Shown: positions 19,044 to 26,688 of the stretch, piece after piece
Layout: every line of letters starts with the position of its first letter
Position numbering within the stretch: the stretch's first letter is position 1
NCBI GenBank assembly: GCA_937127245.1
Contig: CAKZLU010000023.1
Span: 1-64,000 of the forward strand
Length of the DNA: 64,000 nucleotides
Direction: 5' to 3'
From: an uncultured Actinomycetes bacterium
GTDB lineage: Bacteria > Actinomycetota > Geothermincolia > Fen-727 > JACVIW01
Notes under the pieces: generated by a model
Told to the model about the DNA's origin: nothing
The model's input: the letters and a program-made list of their open reading frames with translations, nothing else
Databases searched by the model: none
Made by a program: the position numbers and the translations under genes

Positions 19044-20090
19044 TTACCCCCCTTTCAAATGCATCTTTCCCGGAGGACCATCAAGGACAATCCCAATGGC
19101 TTTCGCTTCAGGGGAATCGCTTTCCTTAAGCCGGGAAAGCGCAGTTTCCGCATTTTCCTCGGGGATTGTGGCAAGAAGCCCCCCGGATGTCTGTGGGTCG
19201 TTGAAGAGGTCCAGAAGTATCTGATCGATTTCTTCTTCGGGATGGGTGAATTCCGCGCAATAGTCTCTGTTTCTGAAGAGTCCCGCCGGTAGCATTCCTT
19301 CCTCTGCGAGACTGAGCGCTTTTTCGAAAACGGGAATCTCTTTAAGCCATATTTCTGCGGACACATTACTCGCTTTTAAAAGTTCGAGCATGTGGCCTGA
19401 AAGCCCAAAACCGGTAACATCCGTGCAGGCGGTCACGCCGGATGTTTTAAGTATCTCTGAGGCGTTACGGTTTAGCCTGCACATCGAATCTATAGCTTCT
19501 TTTATCTCATCCTCGGTTTGAAATCCGGCTTTGAGTGCGGTCGTGAGTATCCCGGTGCCGAGTGGTTTGGTGAGTATAATTATGTCCCCTGGCTTGGCCC
19601 CTTCTATTTTCATGAGTTCGTCAGGGCGTGAGATTCCCGTCACTGAAAGACCGTATTTCGGCACTTCGTCGTCTATTGTGTGTCCGCCAACGATGAGCGC
19701 GTCCGCCTCTTTTACTTTCTCGTATCCACCTATGAGAATCTCAAAGAGGATGTCAAGGGAAATTTCACAGGGAAAAGCGACAATGTTCAGCGCAATAAGC
19801 GGACGCCCACCTTTCGCGTATATATCGCTTAAAGCGTTAGCTGCGGCAATGTTTCCGTATAGGCGTGGTGAATCCACTATGGGTGGAAAAAAATCGAGCG
19901 TTTGTATAATGACCAGGTCATCCCTCAGCTTGTAGATTGCCGCATCCTCTTTGCCGCTCATTGAGGAAAGCAGCATTGGATGAGCGGTCTGTGGCATGCG
20001 CGATAGCAATTCATCGAGATCACACGGACCCATTTTGGCTGCTCACCCAGCCCCTTTTGAATATTCAGTAAGTCTTTTGATATTGTCCAA
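19044..20090 (-). CDS. selD: Selenide, water dikinase SelD, predicted Sec-containing (in-frame UGA at 20043-20045)
   Basis: The called ORF starts late (MGPCDLDELL). Upstream in frame: TTG GAC AAT ATC AAA AGA CTT ACT GAA TAT TCA AAA GGG GCT GGG TGA GCA GCC AAA ATG GGT = MDNIKRLTEYSKGAG-U-AAKMG; SD-like AAGGGGG upstream of TTG. Confidence 0.92.
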
Positions 20091-20480
20091 GCTTAACCCC
20101 CTTCGTGGCGCCGTTTTCTTGATTGGATAGGGGCGAGCAACATGAGTTCGGAATGGAAAAATAATTCAAAAAGCGACTCAAACCCCGTTTTTTGAGAATC
20201 ATTATATAATCATAAGCGTTTCTGTGTCTGAACTCTTATTATCCCATGAGTGTTTACCGTAAAGCCTGTGTAGGCGTTCATATAGGATAAATGCTTTCAG
20301 GTTATTGCGAGCGATGTTTGGTTTCCATAAAGGGATATGTTGTATCATTCTGCGCAAATACTATGTTGTTTGGATTTCCAAAATGGATATGTCAAATAAT
20401 TTTCCACAGGTGAAATTCTCGTAGGGGAATATCCGCCGGACACGGCGTTTTCGATTTAGGTTTCAATTGCGACGGGAGGG

Positions 20481-20666
20481 TTGAAAACCATGAACAGCGG
20501 AAAGAAAACTGGTTTTCAACCAAAGACGAGACAGTTGAGAAGAACATCCGGCCTGAAATCCTTCCTCAAAACCATTAGCGGAATTGCCATCACGCTTTTC
20601 TGCGCTGTTTCGGTCATCGCTGTGGGGTTTCTTCTCGTCTGGATCACGCATTTGATCTTTGGTTGA
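20481..20666 (+). CDS. Small single-TM hypothetical protein upstream of trkH
   Basis: Basic N-terminus plus one hydrophobic segment (ISGIAITLFCAVSVIAVGFLLVWITHLIF). Confidence 0.4.
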   Translation: MKTMNSGKKTGFQPKTRQLRRTSGLKSFLKTISGIAITLFCAVSVIAVGFLLVWITHLIFG

Positions 20667-20707
20667 GATATTACTTTTTTAGGTTGTGTTGGGCAAGCGG
20701 GTAGTCC

Positions 20708-22201
20708 ATGCAGAAAAGGTCTGACATAAAGACAATCTTCGAAAACGTAGGGAAGGTAACCCTCGGGCTCGGCGCCGCGATGCTGATTCCTTTTGTTCTG
20801 TCTGTTGCGCTCGCTGAATGGAAACCTGCTTTTGACATCGGGGTAGGGATTCTATCATGCATTGCTTTCTGGTTGGTTACGGCCCTGACGTGCAAGACAG
20901 ATTCAAATTCTACCTGGGTTGTGGGTATGCCGACGGTCGCCCTTTCATGGTTGGTGGCGATGATTTTCGGGGCGATTCCTCTTTACCTTTCAGGCCATTT
21001 CGACTCATTTCTTGATGCCTCGTTTGACTGTATGAGCGGTCTTACCACCACCGGGCTAACGGTTATCCAGGATTTAGACCATATCCCTTACGGGATCAAC
21101 CTCTGGCGGCATTTGATCATGTTTCTCGGTGGGCAGGGTATCGTGGTAATCGTTCTTGCGTTGTTTGTTCCAGGCGCTTATTGGGCTGCGGACATGTACA
21201 GGGGAGAGGGAAGAGAAGACCATATATTCCCAAATATAATTTCAACCGCGCGATTTATATGGTTAGTTAGTTTCGTATATTTGGTTATAGGGACACTGAT
21301 TTTGTGGATTACATCGCTGAAAGCGGGAATGCCCCCCGCGAAAGGTCTTTTTGACTCTGTCTGTGTTTTCATGGCTGGTTATGACACGGGTGGTTTTACC
21401 CCCCGGTCTCAGGGAATAATCTTTTACCATAGTGTCTGGTTTGAATGCGCCACGATGATTACGATGATTCTTGGCATGATCAACTTCGGTGTTCATCATG
21501 CTCTCTGGCGCGGAAAAAAGAGCGAATTTTACCGAAATACGGAAATGAAGTCGCTCGCCGTCACTTTATCATTAACGGTTTTCCTCGCCAGCGCCGGTCT
21601 GGCAATTTCGGGCGCATACCCTTCGGTGGTCGCGATGTTCAGGCGCGGATTTTACCAGATAATATCAGGTCATTCTGGCACCGGTTTTATGACGATATAC
21701 GGTAGGCATTTCGTGTCAAAGTGGGGACCGCTCGCGCTTTTCGTAACGATAATCGCTATGGGACTCGGCGGCGCTTCCGGCTCCACCTCCGGCGGCATAA
21801 AAGCGATAAGGGTCGCCCTCACGTGCAGGTCAGTCCGGTGGGACGCGAAGAAACTTCTTTCCCCACCCGACGCTGTGATCATTCATAAATATCACAACTT
21901 GCGTGATATTGTGGTCACCGAACGTCTGCTTCGAGGCGTCCTCCTCGTTACGCTCTGCTACATTCTCACCTATTTGGGCGGGGCTTTAATTTTGACATTT
22001 TATGGGTATCCACTCTCGCTTTCAATTTTCGAATCAACGAGCGCTTGTGCGAATGTTGGACTTACATGTGGAATCACGTCGCATACGATGCCCGCAGTCG
22101 CAAAGGTTACCTTTATCCTGCAGATGTGGATGGGAAGACTTGAGTTTATATCTGTGTTCACGCTCATCGGATATCTCTTAAAGATGCCCTGGAGGGATTA
22201 A
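20708..22201 (+). CDS. TrkH-family potassium uptake protein
   Basis: FDCMSGLTTTGLTV, GGQGIVVI, FMAGYDTGGFTP, GHSGTGFM, GGASGSTSGGIKAIR, ACANVGLTCG selectivity-filter repeats. Confidence 0.9.
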   Translation: MQKRSDIKTIFENVGKVTLGLGAAMLIPFVLSVALAEWKPAFDIGVGILSCIAFWLVTALTCKTDSNSTWVVGMPTVALSWLVAMIFGAIPLYLSGHFDSFLDASFDCMSGLTTTGLTVIQDLDHIPYGINLWRHLIMFLGGQGIVVIVLALFVPGAYWAADMYRGEGREDHIFPNIISTARFIWLVSFVYLVIGTLILWITSLKAGMPPAKGLFDSVCVFMAGYDTGGFTPRSQGIIFYHSVWFECATMITMILGMINFGVHHALWRGKKSEFYRNTEMKSLAVTLSLTVFLASAGLAISGAYPSVVAMFRRGFYQIISGHSGTGFMTIYGRHFVSKWGPLALFVTIIAMGLGGASGSTSGGIKAIRVALTCRSVRWDAKKLLSPPDAVIIHKYHNLRDIVVTERLLRGVLLVTLCYILTYLGGALILTFYGYPLSLSIFESTSACANVGLTCGITSHTMPAVAKVTFILQMWMGRLEFISVFTLIGYLLKMPWRD

Positions 22202-22202
22202 A

Positions 22203-22850
22203 GTGTTTTCAAGGGGATGTTTGGAAAGGCGTTTCCGCATGAATAATTTGAAATGGTTTTTTCATATATTTATTTTTTCCGGAGCGTTATTTCTTGCGTT
22301 AACACCCATGACTTGTAACTCGTTTTGTTTGGCTGAAAGCCAGAAGAGAACCTCCGGTTCATTTAATAATAGAGTCAGGAGCACAGACCTGATTGAGAAC
22401 TCTGGTAAATACAATGGCAGGATTGTCATCTACGAAGGTGAGGTGATTGACCCTATTTTATTTGTCGGTGATAAGGCATGGATCGCAGTAAACGATGACC
22501 ATTATTCAAAGAAGCACCGTCGAATATATGAAGAATTGAGAGGAGGAAACAGCGGAATCCCGGTGCTTGTTGATAGATCTTACGCCGAGCGGATCCGGTT
22601 CACCGGTTCATATGATGCCTCGGGTGATCGAATAAGGGTAACCGGCGTCTTTCACGAATCCAACCCCGGATACGGGGGCGAACTCATGATTGAGGCTTCG
22701 AGCGTGGAATGGATAAAAGAGGGTCATAAGATAGAAAAGCACTCATTCGGGCGGACTCCAATTGTCTTCGCTGCGCTTTTCATACTGACCGCGTATTTGC
22801 TGATATTGTGGCTACGCGAAAGAAGGAGAGCGGAAAGAACGGAGATTTGA
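22203..22850 (+). CDS. Hypothetical membrane-anchored protein (possible OB-fold)
   Basis: Signal-like N-terminus, NSGKYNGRIVIYEGEVIDPI...RIRVTGVFHESNP, C-terminal TM; SD GGAGGG in the end of trkH. Confidence 0.55.
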   Translation: MFSRGCLERRFRMNNLKWFFHIFIFSGALFLALTPMTCNSFCLAESQKRTSGSFNNRVRSTDLIENSGKYNGRIVIYEGEVIDPILFVGDKAWIAVNDDHYSKKHRRIYEELRGGNSGIPVLVDRSYAERIRFTGSYDASGDRIRVTGVFHESNPGYGGELMIEASSVEWIKEGHKIEKHSFGRTPIVFAALFILTAYLLILWLRERRRAERTEI

Positions 22851-23034
22851 AGTATGAGTCCTGAGAGTTATGAACTTTCGGGACAAAAGAGGTTTAAAAA
22901 GAGCCTTTTGCTGTCATTTTCCCTATCTTTGGGCACGCTCATCAATGGGGCAAATTTTTTTCATGTGGTATAGACTTTTTACGCCCAGTGGCATTTGAAT
23001 TGAACCAGTGGAAATTGTTTACGGGAGGTATTAT

Positions 23035-24729
23035 ATGAAAAGACCCCCAAAAGAGAAGAATCATAGAAACGGCAGAGCGAGGATTTTCTTGACAGTAGCC
23101 ATTCCCGTTTTTCTCCTTGCAAAGGCTATATTGGGGATCTTTCGGGCGCTCAAAGGATACTCGAAAGAGAAGGATGAGGGTTTTCCTTTTCAGAGGAGAG
23201 TTTCTTTCTATCAAAAGCACAAGAGAATAGTACAGACAGGTTCGGGCATTCCCATAAAGGTGAGCCTTTTCATTCCCATGGGGGAAGGCCCCTTTCCAGC
23301 CGTAATAATGGTTCACTCATGGGGACTATGGAGGATTCAATGCGATTTTCTTTACGCGCCGCTTTTTGCGCGAAATGGTTACGTGGTCATGACTTATGAC
23401 TGCAGGGGTTGGGGCACCTCCGGCGGAGAGGTATCCTGTGCCGCACCGGACAGGGAAATCTGCGATCTCGAAGACCTGATCACCTGGTTGACCGAGCCTG
23501 ATTCCGGGGTACCTGTTGATCCAGAGAGAATAGGCATCGCCGGGGTTTCTTACGGTGGAGGACACTCCTTCATGATTGCCACGCGGGACAGCAGGATAAA
23601 AGCGGCCGCCCCAATGAACGGTTGGACAGACCTCAATTTTTCGCTCATGCCAAACAACTGTTGGAAGGCGGTATGGAGCCTGTTGCTTTTCTTTACCGCC
23701 TTGTTTGGAATTAAGCTTAATCCAAAAAACGACCTTGTTCGGTGGCTTAAAGAGGTTGTTTCCAACCGCGATTTGAACGGGGTCAGAAACGAGCTTGAGG
23801 AAAGGTCTGTAGTGGGTTTGCATGAGCGCGTGAACTGCCCGGTATTTGTAGTACATTCCTGGAATGATGACCTTTTCGAGCCTAATCAAATACTTGATTT
23901 CTATTCCAAACTGGAGGTTCCCAAAAGACTGTTTATGACAAACGGCATTCACGGATTTGATGCGGGAAGAGGCACTCTGATAGTGCCGAATGATATTTGG
24001 AGTGAGGTGCTTGACTGGTTTGATTACTGGCTCAAAGGGGACGAATCCGCGGGAGAAAACAAGCCCGAGGTTATGTATTATTGTCCCTGGACAGGGGCGA
24101 TGCAAAGCGCAGATTCATGGCCGCCGGATGGTGTTTCCGATTTCACTTACTACTTGAGAGGGTTTCAAGACGGTGCTCTTGTTAAGGGTAAGCTTCTGCA
24201 CGATCCTCCGGACGGGGCGAAAGAGTCGGCTGAATTGATCATCAACAACACCGTTTTCAGTTTGCACACTTCTGGAATCCCGGTAATTCGAACCAGAGTT
24301 TTCAAAGGCGGACCTCTTCCCACTGTTCCGTTTTCACTTAAAGGGGACAGCGCCTCTTACACGTCTCATGCATTTTTGGAGGACACTGTGCTTCTGGGTA
24401 TACCCCGCGTGAGTGTTTACGTCTCTTCCTCGTCGCATGAGTGCCAGTTGAACGCGTTTCTCTATGATTTGTCTCCGTCGGGTTTGGGCAGGCTTGTCAC
24501 CCACGGATGCGTTATGAAAAGCGACATGGTTTCTCATGAAGCGACACGTCTTGATTTTTCGCTGATTGGATGCGCTCATCGGTTCAGGGCCGGGAACAGG
24601 ATGAGGCTTTTGATAACCGCCTGTGACCCTCTTTTCGTGATGCCATCAAGGGTGCCGTCAAGGTACTTAATTCATCACACGAAAGAATATCCGTCTCAAG
24701 TTGTGTTACCCCTTATGCCTCAACCATGA
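23035..24729 (+). CDS. CocE/NonD-family (X-Pro dipeptidyl-peptidase-like) alpha/beta hydrolase
   Basis: VMTYDCRGWGTSGG, IGIAGVSYGGGHSFMIA, C-terminal jelly-roll-like domain (VYVSSSSHECQLNAFLYDLSPSG); ATG at 23035 preceded by GGGAGGT. Confidence 0.85.
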   Translation: MKRPPKEKNHRNGRARIFLTVAIPVFLLAKAILGIFRALKGYSKEKDEGFPFQRRVSFYQKHKRIVQTGSGIPIKVSLFIPMGEGPFPAVIMVHSWGLWRIQCDFLYAPLFARNGYVVMTYDCRGWGTSGGEVSCAAPDREICDLEDLITWLTEPDSGVPVDPERIGIAGVSYGGGHSFMIATRDSRIKAAAPMNGWTDLNFSLMPNNCWKAVWSLLLFFTALFGIKLNPKNDLVRWLKEVVSNRDLNGVRNELEERSVVGLHERVNCPVFVVHSWNDDLFEPNQILDFYSKLEVPKRLFMTNGIHGFDAGRGTLIVPNDIWSEVLDWFDYWLKGDESAGENKPEVMYYCPWTGAMQSADSWPPDGVSDFTYYLRGFQDGALVKGKLLHDPPDGAKESAELIINNTVFSLHTSGIPVIRTRVFKGGPLPTVPFSLKGDSASYTSHAFLEDTVLLGIPRVSVYVSSSSHECQLNAFLYDLSPSGLGRLVTHGCVMKSDMVSHEATRLDFSLIGCAHRFRAGNRMRLLITACDPLFVMPSRVPSRYLIHHTKEYPSQVVLPLMPQP

Positions 24730-25018
24730 AAGAAGGGTTGAAAAAATCGGTAATTAAGCGCGGTGATTCTTTGCGTTGAAAGATTTTCAAACTTGCTCGA
24801 GCAGCAGCGACCGCGCGTATCTTTGCTTTCCCCCGCGCCTATAAATTTGCAGTTTATTCGAGATTCTTATCTGGCGTAAGAGTGCCGTTTATTCGAGGTC
24901 AAAGAGGCGATTCTTTGCCCGAATAAGGATGAGGGAGAAGCTTGAAAAAAGGCGCTGTTGGTTATATTTTCAGATTCTGGTAGCGGTCTATTTTTGGATT
25001 GGCTGAAAGGATGATCAG

Positions 25019-25522
25019 ATGGAGACTATCGAAGCAATCAAAACAAGAAGATGCGTAAGGGAATACACTGATGATCCGGTTTCCGATGAGCAGCTTGATT
25101 TGATGATCGAGGCTGCGAGATGGGCTCCATCAGGGCTGAACAACCAGCCGTGGAGATTCATGAAAATAACGGACAGGGAATTGATATCGAAGCTTTCTCA
25201 ACTCACGCGGTACAGAGGTTTGATTGCGCGCGCTCCTGCTCTGATCGCCGTCTTTCTTGACCACAGCGAGATGTATGACCGCACCAAAGACGTTCAGTCT
25301 GTCGGAGCGGCGATTCAGAACATGCTCCTCGCGGCGCATGACGCGGGACTCGGGGCGTGCTGGGTGGGCGAGATATTGAATCGCAGAAGGGAGGTTGAGG
25401 AGCTTTTGAGGGTCTCTTCAGATCTTGAACTGATGGCGGTGGTTACCGTGGGTCATCCTGTCGAGAGGGAGCGCGCGGGAGTGAGGCACCCGTTTGAGCA
25501 GTTCATAATCTCACCTCCTTGA
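25019..25522 (+). CDS. Nitroreductase-family protein
   Basis: METIEAIKTRRCVREYTDDPVSDEQLDLMIEAARWAPSGLNNQPWRFM; GAAIQNMLLAAHDAGLGACWVG. Confidence 0.9.
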   Translation: METIEAIKTRRCVREYTDDPVSDEQLDLMIEAARWAPSGLNNQPWRFMKITDRELISKLSQLTRYRGLIARAPALIAVFLDHSEMYDRTKDVQSVGAAIQNMLLAAHDAGLGACWVGEILNRRREVEELLRVSSDLELMAVVTVGHPVERERAGVRHPFEQFIISPP

Positions 25523-25568
25523 ATAGCGAGTAATCTCTTGTGGACCCATTAGCGTAAAGGGGAAGTTT

Positions 25569-26684
25569 ATGGCAGTATCGATTGTAAGCACAGATGATCC
25601 GGCTGATGTAAGGCGTGCGCTCAACCTGATAGGTGGAATTGACCGTTTCGTGAAATCGGGTGACCGGGTGGTTATAAAGCCTAACATTTGCGCCGGCAAG
25701 CCGAGTGATACCGGAGCTGTCACCGACCCGGCGGTGGTGCTCGAGGTTTGCAAGGTAGTATCGGAGTGTGGGGGGCAACCTGTCGTCTGCGAAAGCCCTA
25801 TTTATCCTTTTCCCTCGTCCCGCGTTTTCAGGAGGGCGGGGTACGACGATTTTGAGAATAGGTATGGATACCCGCTACTCGATATTGACTCGTCTCCCTC
25901 CAAAAGGGTAAGGATCCCTGAAGGGGTCGCCATTGACCATGCGGTGATTTCAGAGGAAGTCTTGAAATGTGATGTTCTCATAAACGTGCCTGTGCTCAAG
26001 ACCCATCTCCAGACAACAGTATCCCTCGGGCTTAAGAACCTTAAGGGAGTTGTGGTTGGTAAGCAGAAGCATTTGATCCACCTTTCGGGTCTGAATGAGG
26101 GGATAGTTGACTTGAATACGCTGGTGAAAAGTCACATTACCATTATTGACGGCATTATCGGGATGGAAGGCGGCGGGGGTCCCACGAACGGGAGGCCCGT
26201 TCGAATGAATGTCATAGTGGCTTCGGATAATGTTGTGGAGGCAGACTCGACAGGCGTGAGGATAATGGGGGGAGACCCTAAAGCAGTTGAACACATTCGC
26301 CTGGCGGCAGATAGGGGGCTCGGAGTGCTCGACGGCTTTGACATTTATGGAGCCGGGCTGGAAGCGGTTTCACGGAAGCTCGATTTGCCGAAGAGACCTG
26401 ATTTCAATCGGATGCTTATAAGCGGCATGGCTATAAGAATATGGGATGCCTTCAGGAGACCAGCCATGAAGGTTTTACGGGGCGAGCAGGTTGAAAGGAG
26501 ACCGAGGCTTGGAGAACTGGTGATTGACCATGACCTTTGCGATGGGTGCAGGTTGTGCTTAGAGGCTTGTCCCGTGGGGGCTCTCAGTTTCACGGAAAGA
26601 TTGGAGTGCGATCGAAAGACATGTTTGCTTTGTTTTTGCTGCGCCGAGGTTTGCCCGAAGGGCGCGCTTTCAAAGGAGACTTGA
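25569..26684 (+). CDS. DUF362-domain protein with C-terminal 4Fe-4S ferredoxin domain
   Basis: DRVVIKPNICAGKPSDTGAVTDP, NVPVLKTHLQTTVSLGLKNLKG, CDGCRLCLEACPVGAL and CLLCFCCAEVCPKGAL. Confidence 0.9.
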   Translation: MAVSIVSTDDPADVRRALNLIGGIDRFVKSGDRVVIKPNICAGKPSDTGAVTDPAVVLEVCKVVSECGGQPVVCESPIYPFPSSRVFRRAGYDDFENRYGYPLLDIDSSPSKRVRIPEGVAIDHAVISEEVLKCDVLINVPVLKTHLQTTVSLGLKNLKGVVVGKQKHLIHLSGLNEGIVDLNTLVKSHITIIDGIIGMEGGGGPTNGRPVRMNVIVASDNVVEADSTGVRIMGGDPKAVEHIRLAADRGLGVLDGFDIYGAGLEAVSRKLDLPKRPDFNRMLISGMAIRIWDAFRRPAMKVLRGEQVERRPRLGELVIDHDLCDGCRLCLEACPVGALSFTERLECDRKTCLLCFCCAEVCPKGALSKET

Positions 26685-26688
26685 AAAG

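Noticed and set aside
23326-24105. 259-aa minus-strand ORF
   Set aside because: Fully antisense to the well-supported CocE/NonD hydrolase; no recognisable domain
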